The notes under the pieces were generated by a model that was not told the origin of the DNA, searched no databases, and saw only the letters and a list, made by a program, of their open reading frames with translations. This document shows, one piece after another, positions 52,422-61,325 of a DNA stretch of 64,000 nucleotides (position 1 is its first letter; every line of letters begins with the position of its first letter). This DNA comes from Sphingomonadaceae bacterium (GTDB lineage Bacteria; Pseudomonadota; Alphaproteobacteria; Sphingomonadales; Sphingomonadaceae), in contig JADZEQ010000008.1 of assembly GCA_020850455.1 (NCBI GenBank), positions 1 to 64,000 on the forward strand. Direction: 5' to 3'. A program made the position numbers and the translations under genes.

Positions 52422-55136
52422 ATGACCCGTGACCTGCCAAAGACATTCGAACCTGCTGAAATAGAAGCGCGCTGGGCCGCGCATTGGGAAGCGCAAGGGT
52501 TGTTCCGCCCGCACCGCCCCGACGCCACCCCCTTTACCATCGTCAACCCGCCGCCCAATGTGACGGGCGCGCTGCACATCGGCCATGCGCTCGACAATAG
52601 TTTGCAGGATGTCATCATCCGCTATGAACGGCTGCGCGGCAAGGATGCGCTGTGGGTAGTCGGCACCGACCATGCGGGGATTGCGACGCAAATGGTCGTC
52701 GAGCGGCAATTGGCCGAACGGCAGGACAAACGGACCAATTATAGCCGCGAAGATTTCGTCCAAAAAATCTGGGAATGGAAGGCGCAGAGCGGCGGGCAGA
52801 TTACCGGCCAGTTACGCCGTCTGGGCTGTTCGATGGACTGGAGCCGTGAACAATTCACCATGGACCCGCATTTTAGCCGCGCGGTCACCCATGTCTTTGT
52901 CGAACTGCATCGTCGCGGCTTGATTTATCGCGACAAAAGGCTGGTCAACTGGGACCCCAAGCTCAAAACTGCCATTTCGGATCTGGAGGTCGAAACGCAG
53001 GAGGTTAAGGGCCATTTTTGGCACTTTGCCTATCCTTTGGCCGATGGCGTGACGCTGGGCGATGGGCGCGACCATATTGTCGTGGCGACGACCCGGCCCG
53101 AAACCATGCTCGCCGATATGGCGGTGGCGGTCCATCCCGATGATGCGCGTTACAGCTCCGTCATTGGCAAATACATCGTCCAGCCGATTACCGGGCGGCG
53201 CATCCCCATCATCGCCGATGAACATGCCGACCCGGCGCTGGGTTCGGGCGCGGTGAAAATCACCCCGGGGCACGACTTCAACGATTTTGAAGTGGGCAAA
53301 CGGGCCGGCATTGCACCTGCCGACATGCTCAACATGTTCGACGGTGATGCCAATGTCTGCCAGACGGCGGATGGCCTGATTCCGCCCGAATATCTCGGCC
53401 TCCATCGTTTTGCCCGCGACGGCGCGCCGGGTGCGCGCGAAAAAATCGTCGCGGCGATGCGCGATATCGGGCGCCTCCTCCCCCATATCGACAAGGACGG
53501 GAACGAACAGGACGCCGAACCGCGCACCATCCAGACCCCCTTTGGCGATCGCGGCGGGGTGGTCATCGAACCTTGGCTGACCGACCAATGGTATGTCGAT
53601 GCCGCCAAGCTGGCCGCCGCGCCGATGGCGGCGGTGCGTGATGGTCGCGTCGAAATTGTCCCCAAGACATGGGAAAAGACATTTTTCAACTGGATGGAAA
53701 ATATCCAGCCGTGGTGCGTGTCCCGCCAGCTTTGGTGGGGGCACCAAATCCCCGCTTGGTATGACCAAAATGGCAAAGTCTATGTTGCGGAAGACGGCGA
53801 TGCCGCCCAGGCTGCAGCGGGCGAAAATGTCCCGCTAACCCGCGATCCCGATGTGCTCGACACCTGGTTTTCCTCTGCATTATGGCCATTTGCAACACTG
53901 GGCTGGCCCGCAGATGATGCCCCTTTGCTCGCCCGCCATTACCCCAATGACCTGTTGATTTCGGGCTTTGACATCCTGTTTTTCTGGGATGCCCGCATGT
54001 TGATGCAGGGGATGGAGTTTTTGGGCGATGTGCCATGGCGGCGGCTCTACCTCCACGGTCTGGTCCGTGCGCCCGATGGGCAGAAAATGTCCAAGTCCAA
54101 GGGCAATGTCGTCGACCCCATCGGCCTGATCGACCAATATGGCGCCGATGCGCTGCGTTTCTTTATGAGCGCGATGGAAAGCCAAGGCCGCGACATCAAG
54201 ATGGATGATGACCGGCTGGCCGGCTATCGCAATTTCGCCACCAAATTGTGGAATGCCGCGCGCTTTCTGGCGAGCAACGATATTGGTGCCTCGGCAACGC
54301 TGGCCGCGCCCGATGCCAGCCATGCGGTCAACCGCTGGATTATTGGCGAAGTTGCAGCCTGCGCCCAGCGGATGGAAGCCGCATTTGACGCGCTGCGTTT
54401 CGATGATGCCGCCAATGCCATCCACCAATTTGCGTGGGGGTCATTCTGTGACTGGTATCTTGAACTCATCAAGCCGCTGCTCGGCAGCGATGATGCCGAT
54501 GTAGCAGCAGAGGTGCGGCGGGTCGCAGCATGGGCGTTCGACCAGATTTTGGTCATGCTCCACCCCTTCATGCCCTTCATTACCGAAGAATTGTGGAGCG
54601 CCAATGCGCGCACCTATAATATCATCATCGCCAAATGGCCCGAACCGCGCGCGCAAGACAGCAAGGAAGCGGCGGCAGACATAGGCTTTTTGATTGCGCT
54701 GGTTCAGGCGCTGCGCGGTGCAAAGGCAGAATTGGGCATCGCGCCGGGCGCGCGCCTGCCGCTTTATGCCGATGGTGCCGATGCGGCGCTGCGCGCGCGG
54801 CTTGACCGGCTGGCCGCCATGCTCGACCGGGTGGGCCGAGTAGAGGCGGTCCATTTCGACCCTGCACCCGAAGGCGCGCAAATGGCGCTGGTCGTCGAAG
54901 GGCATGATTTTGCGGTCCCGCTGTTGGGCCTTATCGATGTGGCGGCGGAACGCACGCGGCTCGAAAAGGCGCTGGCCGCAGCGGTCAAGGACCGCGACGC
55001 CTTGGCCGGACGGCTCGCCAACCCTGCCTTTGCAGAGCGCGCCAAACCCGAAGCGGTGGCCAAGGCGCGCGCCGACCATGATGCGCGCGCGGAGGAGGCT
55101 GAACGACTGGCGAGCGCGCTTACCCGGCTGGGTTAA
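52422..55136 (+). CDS. valS: Valyl-tRNA synthetase
   Basis: 904 residues, full length class I synthetase. HIGH at 52-55, KMSKS at 555-559, the CP1 editing domain between them ([19 protein letters not shown]), anticodon-binding domain and C-terminal coiled-coil arm ([19 protein letters not shown]). Charges tRNA-Val. Convergent with the small envelope protein gene at 55140 with no room for an obvious terminator. Confidence 0.98.
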   Translation: MTRDLPKTFEPAEIEARWAAHWEAQGLFRPHRPDATPFTIVNPPPNVTGALHIGHALDNSLQDVIIRYERLRGKDALWVVGTDHAGIATQMVVERQLAERQDKRTNYSREDFVQKIWEWKAQSGGQITGQLRRLGCSMDWSREQFTMDPHFSRAVTHVFVELHRRGLIYRDKRLVNWDPKLKTAISDLEVETQEVKGHFWHFAYPLADGVTLGDGRDHIVVATTRPETMLADMAVAVHPDDARYSSVIGKYIVQPITGRRIPIIADEHADPALGSGAVKITPGHDFNDFEVGKRAGIAPADMLNMFDGDANVCQTADGLIPPEYLGLHRFARDGAPGAREKIVAAMRDIGRLLPHIDKDGNEQDAEPRTIQTPFGDRGGVVIEPWLTDQWYVDAAKLAAAPMAAVRDGRVEIVPKTWEKTFFNWMENIQPWCVSRQLWWGHQIPAWYDQNGKVYVAEDGDAAQAAAGENVPLTRDPDVLDTWFSSALWPFATLGWPADDAPLLARHYPNDLLISGFDILFFWDARMLMQGMEFLGDVPWRRLYLHGLVRAPDGQKMSKSKGNVVDPIGLIDQYGADALRFFMSAMESQGRDIKMDDDRLAGYRNFATKLWNAARFLASNDIGASATLAAPDASHAVNRWIIGEVAACAQRMEAAFDALRFDDAANAIHQFAWGSFCDWYLELIKPLLGSDDADVAAEVRRVAAWAFDQILVMLHPFMPFITEELWSANARTYNIIIAKWPEPRAQDSKEAAADIGFLIALVQALRGAKAELGIAPGARLPLYADGADAALRARLDRLAAMLDRVGRVEAVHFDPAPEGAQMALVVEGHDFAVPLLGLIDVAAERTRLEKALAAAVKDRDALAGRLANPAFAERAKPEAVAKARADHDARAEEAERLASALTRLG

Positions 55137-55139
55137 AAC

Positions 55140-55538
55140 TCAGCGCGGTTGGCTGGTCGCGCAACGGCGGCGTTCCCCGCGTTCGCAAGCGGCAACATCC
55201 GCCTGCCAGCGGGCATAGGCCGCATCATAATCCGCCCGAGCGGCATTATTTGCCGCAACCTCCGCTTCATATTGCGCGCGCGCGGCGCGATAGGCAGCGT
55301 CAGCGGCTTCGGCGGCAGCGACCGCTGCGGCATGTTCCTGCACCGCCGCATTATATTGCCGGGCATTGGCGCGATTCTCAGCATCCTGCCGCGATGCAGC
55401 TTCCGCCTGATCGCGGTTCAAATTGGCGGTTGCCGCCTGTTCATCGGCAGGGGATTCAACGGGCTTTTTCTGCGCCACAGCCTGTGTGGCACAGGCCATC
55501 ACAGCCAACGCCAACCAAATATATCGCCGATTTTGCAT
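55140..55538 (-). CDS. Secreted alanine-rich coiled-coil protein
   Basis: 132 residues. A Sec signal peptide with AQA/AVAQ cleavage region (about residue 22), then a continuous, Ala/Asn/Glu/Arg-rich helix of about 85 residues (AAEAADAAYRAARAQYEAEV) likely forming a coiled coil, and two C-terminal cysteines (AACERGERRRC). No known family. It is the last of three minus-strand envelope genes; 35 bp separate it from the lipoprotein gene. Confidence 0.75.
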   Translation of the reverse strand: MQNRRYIWLALAVMACATQAVAQKKPVESPADEQAATANLNRDQAEAASRQDAENRANARQYNAAVQEHAAAVAAAEAADAAYRAARAQYEAEVAANNAARADYDAAYARWQADVAACERGERRRCATSQPR

Positions 55539-55573
55539 CACCTGTCCCTCACCCTTGCCGCAACCCGCCAAAG

Positions 55574-57010
55574 CTACTGCGGTTGCGCATTGTCGTCATC
55601 CACATTTTGCGGGGTCTGGCGCACCACGGGCGGCGGCGGCGGTGGGCGATATGCAGGCGGCGGTGCGGGCCGCTCGACAACCGGTCGTTCGGCAGCGGGC
55701 GGACGATATTGCGGTCGCGGCTGTTCCACCTGCGGTTCAGGCGCGCGCCAAGTCGGGCGCGGTTGCGGGCTGGGCTGCGGGCGTGGCTGGACGCGCGGCG
55801 CATAATCGCCCGAACGGCCGCCCGGCGCATTGCCGCCGATCATGCCGGTATCGGCAGGATTGTCAGGCTCCACCCGGCGCGGGGGCTGCGGGCGATAGCG
55901 CGGCCGTTCGACAACCGGCGGTTCAGCCCGCATCACCGGCGGTGCGACCCCGATATTGGCGTTACCCGTTGGCGCAACGTCCGATGGCGGCGGGGTGATT
56001 TCGACCATCGGGTCACGGCTGGGTGGTGCCCGCCGCGCGGCCGAGTCCGCTGGACGGGTCGGGCGCGGTGTCCATGTGCCACGTTCGCCGCCAGCCCCGC
56101 TCGGCCCGCCGACATACCCCCCCGGTTCCGCCATAATCGGCCCATCGGGATTACCCGGCTGTGCGCTGGTCAGCGGTGGTGGGGTTGGCGCGGCGGGTGG
56201 CGGGTTGCGGCGGTTGCCATTGCGCCAGCGGCGGAAATGTTCGCCGCCATCATGGCGCCAGCGCCGTTCACGATACCGCCGGTCGTAATAATATCGGTCA
56301 TGATAATCGCGATAATATGGGTCGCCACGCCATGCGCCCCAACCATCATTAAGGATGAAGCTTATGCCAAAACTGCTCGCCCAATTGGACGCCCAATAGG
56401 AATCCCAACCGCCATAGCCATTGTCATAATTGGCAGCATAGCGGCCATTGTCCGAACGCGGCGTGGCCGCTGCAAAAATTTCCCGCCCCCGTTCAAACAA
56501 GGTCGCGGCATCGCGTCGGTCGGCAGGGTTGTCACCATAGCCGATGATTTGCCCGCTATCGTCATGAACGGTGGCCAGCCTGTCCCCGCGATAGGCAAAG
56601 CTGCGGTTCGCTTCACGGATGAGGTAGGGCGCATCCTCCCCCGCAGCAAAGAAATATTGCACATCGCCGCCGGTCACTTGTTCGAGGATCAGCACCTCCC
56701 CATCCAGTCCACGCCACAACCAGCCATCGTGCCCCGCAAAGCGAAATCCAAAATCGGGCGGGGCAGAGCCAATGGCCCCGGCAAAACCATCTGCCGTGTC
56801 GATCAACGCATAATCCATCGAACGGTCGGCGGGGCTTGCCGCAGGCGTCGGATATGCGGCGCTGCCGCCATAATTGCCCGCCGCATCAGCGGGCACATAA
56901 ACCACCCGTTCGCGCACCTGTGTCACGCAGCCACTGAGCACCATCGCCAACAAGGATGCACCCACACAAATCGCCACGCGCCGCTTTGCCAAGATACCCG
57001 CCATCGCCAT
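55574..57010 (-). CDS. Proline-rich lipoprotein of unknown function
   Basis: 478 residues from ATG 57010. Lipobox LSGC puts the acylated cysteine at 28. Residues 45-190 form a compact acidic region (APPDFGFRFAGHDGWLW), residues 190-245 are rich in Tyr, Arg, Asp and Trp (YYRDYHDRYYYDRRYRERR), and the last 230 are Pro/Arg-rich low complexity (RPRYRPQPPRR), suitable to span periplasm or bind peptidoglycan. Start at 57058 is possible but gives a worse signal. No catalytic motif seen. Confidence 0.75.
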   Translation of the reverse strand: MAMAGILAKRRVAICVGASLLAMVLSGCVTQVRERVVYVPADAAGNYGGSAAYPTPAASPADRSMDYALIDTADGFAGAIGSAPPDFGFRFAGHDGWLWRGLDGEVLILEQVTGGDVQYFFAAGEDAPYLIREANRSFAYRGDRLATVHDDSGQIIGYGDNPADRRDAATLFERGREIFAAATPRSDNGRYAANYDNGYGGWDSYWASNWASSFGISFILNDGWGAWRGDPYYRDYHDRYYYDRRYRERRWRHDGGEHFRRWRNGNRRNPPPAAPTPPPLTSAQPGNPDGPIMAEPGGYVGGPSGAGGERGTWTPRPTRPADSAARRAPPSRDPMVEITPPPSDVAPTGNANIGVAPPVMRAEPPVVERPRYRPQPPRRVEPDNPADTGMIGGNAPGGRSGDYAPRVQPRPQPSPQPRPTWRAPEPQVEQPRPQYRPPAAERPVVERPAPPPAYRPPPPPPVVRQTPQNVDDDNAQPQ

Positions 57011-57085
57011 TGCCCCAGATAGAGTCGCACATTGCGCCCGTGCTGCACATTTTTCCACGGCGCTGCTGCACCAGCGATGAATGGA

Positions 57086-60000
57086 TCAGTTGCGCTCCAT
57101 ATCGCGCCGCATCACCCCGGTGATGGTGAGGATGGTGAGCGAGGTGACGACCCAGCCGAGCATTTCATACAGGATTTTGAGCCATCGCCAGCCATTGTAG
57201 CTGCCCAACGCCTCATTTTCCTCCCGAATGGAACAGCGGCTTTCCTGATCGAGGTCGAGCACCGGGATGAAGACATCCATCGCATATTGCCAACTCGATA
57301 CGCCAAGGTTGCAAAAGCTGGCGCGCCCATAGACAATCTGACCGGGGATGGGGCCAGCCACCCGCCCATTATCGGACGATGGTGCATTGGTGCTATATCC
57401 CGTGGCAAGAACCAGCGCGATATTGGGCTTGGGCGAACCATCTGCCTGCCGCAATGCATGCCAATCGGTGACGAGCGAGATGGGTGTACCGGTTCGCGCC
57501 AAATGGGTGCCCCATGCGCCAACCGCTATGCAAAGGAGGAAAGTCGCAATCGCGCGCGGCACGGACAGGCCATATTTGAAACCTAGCCGGAAGAGGTAGG
57601 CGCCAAGAATGACGATAGCTGGCAGGGTCATGACAATCGTCGCAACAATCCCCGCACCATAAATGATGGGCAGAACATAATTTGCCCCTGACGTCGCACC
57701 GGTCGGATCCAAAAATGACCCCAAAAATATCGTCAACGCCACCACGGCCGTCGCGACAGTCATCGAAACCGCTATGCCGCGTAACATTACCTCCCGACGC
57801 GCGACATTGCTGTCCCTCGGTCTCCTCGCCACAGAATCCCAATTTTCGGCGCTTATCCGCCACCAACGTGCACGTTTGGCAAGCAGCAGGGATTCGATGT
57901 CCTTGCGCTCCGTCATCAATTCGCGGCTGGTTGCGGCCTCCCCCGCGCGCATATAAGCATTGGCGAAATTGTCCCATGTCTGGGGGACAAAATTCTCCTC
58001 CCGAATAGAATCCTGACCCTGCCAGCGCGGCGGGATCAGCAACCAGCGCGACAGTTGGCGGTGCCAACGCGCCGCCCAATCAGGCGCAGTGGGTGGTGCG
58101 ACCTCTTGTTCAAATTGATATTTCAGCCAGTCCGCCCGCGACCGGGCCGCGCTGGGCACATGCCGTGTGCCGGTGGATTCTGCGGCAGCGAAATTGGCCG
58201 CAAATCCGCTACCCTCCTGCACATTTGCATCATCCGACGGCGTGGCAGCGCTATTGCTCTTTGCCGCCTCCCCCGACGGTTCGACGTCCGCACAATGCAT
58301 GCCCGCCAGTCGCAATTGCATATGGTGCTGCAGATTCCACCCGCGGCCAAAGTCATCATCGATCAGCCCGCAGCGGAATTGTTCCAGATTTATTGCCATG
58401 TGACAGTCTGCCGGTGCAACATCGACCACTATATCTTCGGCAGCCGCTGTCGGTTGCGGTTCCCCGTCTTCGGCGGGCAGGATTGCCGCAAGCGGGGGCG
58501 GTTCCACCGGTTCGCCAATGGGATGCAGCCTATATCCGTCCGTTGTGCCCCCATGCTGCGCGGCTGCGCTGCCAGCCGATGCCGCATCTTTGAGGGATGC
58601 GATCGGCAAATCGTCGAGCATTTCGACCATCCCATTGGATGACAAACCAAATTTGGCGTTAAAAATATGTGCCCCATATAGGACCGTGGCATAATAGCCG
58701 ACCCGACCCTCCCCCATCACCACGCGGTCAAGGCTGCCCAGTGGGAGGTTGCGCAGCATATTCTGGTCATCGCTGCCCCCTCCCTCAACGGCTTTGTCTG
58801 CTTCGGGGTATTCGATGGCATTGCCGTCCACGTCACTGATCAGTTGAAAGCTGCCTTCATCGCCGCGCAGCATGCTGCAGAAAAAGGCGAGATATGCCTG
58901 CTCCTCCGTCGGTGTGATCAGGGAAAATCGGCTGCTGTCCGATGTTGCACGGTAAATATTGTCGCTACCGCCGATCAGAGGCCAGGCAATTTTACTGCGC
59001 TGGTCAAACAGGAAATGCCGCACCGCTTCTGGCGAACCGGGCGATGACAATATGTCCAGAAGGAGATAATCGCGCAAAAAGCTGAGGGTTCGCGCCCGCA
59101 CCTCGATTTGGCCCGGTTGGCGCATCGCTTGCGCCAATTCCATATTGGGCACCGGCAATTTTATCGCGCCGGGATTAATCTTGGGAAATATTGTCGGCGC
59201 TGCAATGGTGGCTTGCCCCCAAGCAAGGTCGGCAACCTCCAGACGCCCCGTCACCTTCGTGCCTACAAAGGACAATATTTCAGGAAGCCGTTCGCCCGTC
59301 CCGACCGCACGCGCATAATTGGCCGGATCAACCGAAAATTTCACCTGTGCGATCGTCAGCGACCCGTTGATTGTGGCGTCATGCATCGCAAGCGCGCCAT
59401 TGACGGCCATGACCGTTGCAGCGCCCTTTGCCTGATCGGAACCGGTGCCGATATCGACATCCCCATCCACCACTATGCCATGCGCTGCGATGGCGTTGGG
59501 AATTGCACCATCACCATGCGACGCGGTAAGTTCCTGACATTCTATCCGCAACAGGCGGCCAATATGCGACCGTTCCAATCGCAAACCGCCAGTACATTGC
59601 ACCTGCGTGCCGATGGAAATGCCGCGCCGAACGTCGGACTTATGCAAATATAGGGAACTCGCCCAATCGTCCGAATCGACAGGTGGCACCGATAGACGGG
59701 TATGATTTACATTAATCGTGCCATCGACAACAATATTCCTAAGGTCAATTGAACAGAAATTATCTATATATCGACTACGGTACCCCATTGTTATTTGAAC
59801 AAAGTCGCTATCCATCGGCAGCAATTCGACAATTGTTGCGGCAAGCGCAGCGCATGCACCAAAATATGTTACGGTGATATCGCCGCCAACTTTGGTTCCG
59901 GCCAGCTCGATGCGCCCCAATATCGCCGACTGACCGAGGCTGTTGTTGTCGCCGCCATAGGAACCAAGCCATATGCTGTCGGTTATTTCGGCATTACCAA

Positions 60001-61204
60001 TCCCAATCGCACGCGAAACCAATAGGCTTTCCGCCGCTTGGCCATAAACGCCGCCACCGCTATGCTGAACCAGATTGTCGATCCACAAATAGCGGGCGCG
60101 CAACCCCAGAAAATGGAGCCGCCCCATAATAATATTGGTTCGAAAATCGCCACGCTGGCCAAGCAGCGACAGTTCATCCTTTGCCCCACCCGTCATCGCG
60201 CAAATGCCGACAATCCCCCCAACTTCTGCGGTTTGCAGTTCGAGCGCATCGCTGCCGTCCGTCGTAATCAGGCGGCAATCCTGAAACCATATATCCTCGG
60301 CAATTCGGGCATGGGTGAAGTTGCACCCGCCAAGGCACAGCGAACGGGCAAAAAAGACGCCGCCCGTTATAATCGCACCGCGCAACGACAAGGCATGGGT
60401 AAGTTCCTGCCCCGCCGGATCAAAGGGGTTGGCCATGTTCGGCATGCGCACCAACCGGGCACCACGCAGGTCAATATTTCCATCGACGCTGGCGTTGACG
60501 AAACTGGCAACGCATGCGGGAAGGGGGCGCATCGGATCGGGCGTCGTGACCGGACAGGGTTCAAAAACCGCGCCAATGGTCGCACTTTGGGTGGCGGGTC
60601 GGGCAAAGCTGTTGCCCGCGAACGGCCACAGATGGTCAAGCTCATCCGGGCGATAAATCGTCGCATCGTCCGGCACACCATAGGGTTCAATCCATGACAG
60701 GTTCAGCGATCCGCGAATATCTGCGTCACTGCCGTTGACAGCGCGCAGGCGCGACCCCTGCAGCGACAGCGCGCCAACCAACATGCCCCTAAGGTCCAGA
60801 TCACCGTCAAAATCACAATATTCGAGCTTGATCGGCGGCATCACGGTACCGCCGGGGCCGGTTAGGCCGTTGAGATTTAAATCGCTCGAAATATGGACCC
60901 GATGATGCGGCGGGCCGCCCAGCAGGCTGGGTGGACAAATGGCAAGACCCGATGGCGGGATGGCAACGGGGCGCGCGTCACCCCCCGAGCGGCTGCGCGC
61001 ACGCCCGATTGGCATGCCGAGCAGAATGGCGCGCAATACATCCGCGCGGATATGGGCGCCCGTCCGATCAGCGCTCGCCGCGCGTGCACCGCGCTTGCTA
61101 GGGCGATTGTCGTCGGATGGCCAGAAACCGCGCCCCGCCTCAACCGCGTCGATCAGCGCGCGTTCACCAGCATAAAGTTGCGCCCACGCATAATGATCGA
61201 CCAT
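57086..61204 (-). CDS. Giant beta-helix-like membrane protein
   Basis: About 1,372 residues. A leading WAQLYAGERALIDAVEAG...ADVLRAILLG segment is followed by some 700 residues of irregular pentapeptide/beta-helix-like turns (DGDLDLRGMLVGALSLQGS, VDGNIDLRGARLVR, VDGDVDIG), a linker, then four membrane helices near 1143-1165, 1177-1203, 1215-1233 and 1345-1365. The end (DVFIPVLDLDQES...GWVVTSLTILTITG) recalls large pentapeptide-like membrane proteins in other bacteria, sometimes mislabelled oxidoreductase; function unknown. Start 61204 has a purine-rich site and leaves 121 bp for divergent promoters; ATGs at 61297 and 61324 would crowd the LexA box. Confidence 0.75.
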   Translation of the reverse strand: MVDHYAWAQLYAGERALIDAVEAGRGFWPSDDNRPSKRGARAASADRTGAHIRADVLRAILLGMPIGRARSRSGGDARPVAIPPSGLAICPPSLLGGPPHHRVHISSDLNLNGLTGPGGTVMPPIKLEYCDFDGDLDLRGMLVGALSLQGSRLRAVNGSDADIRGSLNLSWIEPYGVPDDATIYRPDELDHLWPFAGNSFARPATQSATIGAVFEPCPVTTPDPMRPLPACVASFVNASVDGNIDLRGARLVRMPNMANPFDPAGQELTHALSLRGAIITGGVFFARSLCLGGCNFTHARIAEDIWFQDCRLITTDGSDALELQTAEVGGIVGICAMTGGAKDELSLLGQRGDFRTNIIMGRLHFLGLRARYLWIDNLVQHSGGGVYGQAAESLLVSRAIGIGNAEITDSIWLGSYGGDNNSLGQSAILGRIELAGTKVGGDITVTYFGACAALAATIVELLPMDSDFVQITMGYRSRYIDNFCSIDLRNIVVDGTINVNHTRLSVPPVDSDDWASSLYLHKSDVRRGISIGTQVQCTGGLRLERSHIGRLLRIECQELTASHGDGAIPNAIAAHGIVVDGDVDIGTGSDQAKGAATVMAVNGALAMHDATINGSLTIAQVKFSVDPANYARAVGTGERLPEILSFVGTKVTGRLEVADLAWGQATIAAPTIFPKINPGAIKLPVPNMELAQAMRQPGQIEVRARTLSFLRDYLLLDILSSPGSPEAVRHFLFDQRSKIAWPLIGGSDNIYRATSDSSRFSLITPTEEQAYLAFFCSMLRGDEGSFQLISDVDGNAIEYPEADKAVEGGGSDDQNMLRNLPLGSLDRVVMGEGRVGYYATVLYGAHIFNAKFGLSSNGMVEMLDDLPIASLKDAASAGSAAAQHGGTTDGYRLHPIGEPVEPPPLAAILPAEDGEPQPTAAAEDIVVDVAPADCHMAINLEQFRCGLIDDDFGRGWNLQHHMQLRLAGMHCADVEPSGEAAKSNSAATPSDDANVQEGSGFAANFAAAESTGTRHVPSAARSRADWLKYQFEQEVAPPTAPDWAARWHRQLSRWLLIPPRWQGQDSIREENFVPQTWDNFANAYMRAGEAATSRELMTERKDIESLLLAKRARWWRISAENWDSVARRPRDSNVARREVMLRGIAVSMTVATAVVALTIFLGSFLDPTGATSGANYVLPIIYGAGIVATIVMTLPAIVILGAYLFRLGFKYGLSVPRAIATFLLCIAVGAWGTHLARTGTPISLVTDWHALRQADGSPKPNIALVLATGYSTNAPSSDNGRVAGPIPGQIVYGRASFCNLGVSSWQYAMDVFIPVLDLDQESRCSIREENEALGSYNGWRWLKILYEMLGWVVTSLTILTITGVMRRDMERN

Positions 61205-61301
61205 GTGCCCCCCACCATAATAGGCGGACAAGCTGCCGATATTTGGCCATATTGCAAGGGGCTGGACACAAGTTTGCGGTGCAATTTCATTTGCCATTTT
61301 T

Positions 61302-61316
61302 GAACAAATATGGAAC
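61302..61316. promoter_or_regulatory. LexA box of uvrA
   Basis: GAAC-AAATATG-GAAC, an exact match to the alphaproteobacterial LexA consensus GAAC-N7-GAAC, 10 bp before the uvrA start codon. LexA bound here would block uvrA and perhaps also the divergent giant-protein gene. Confidence 0.8.
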
Positions 61317-61325
61317 GTGGGCAAA

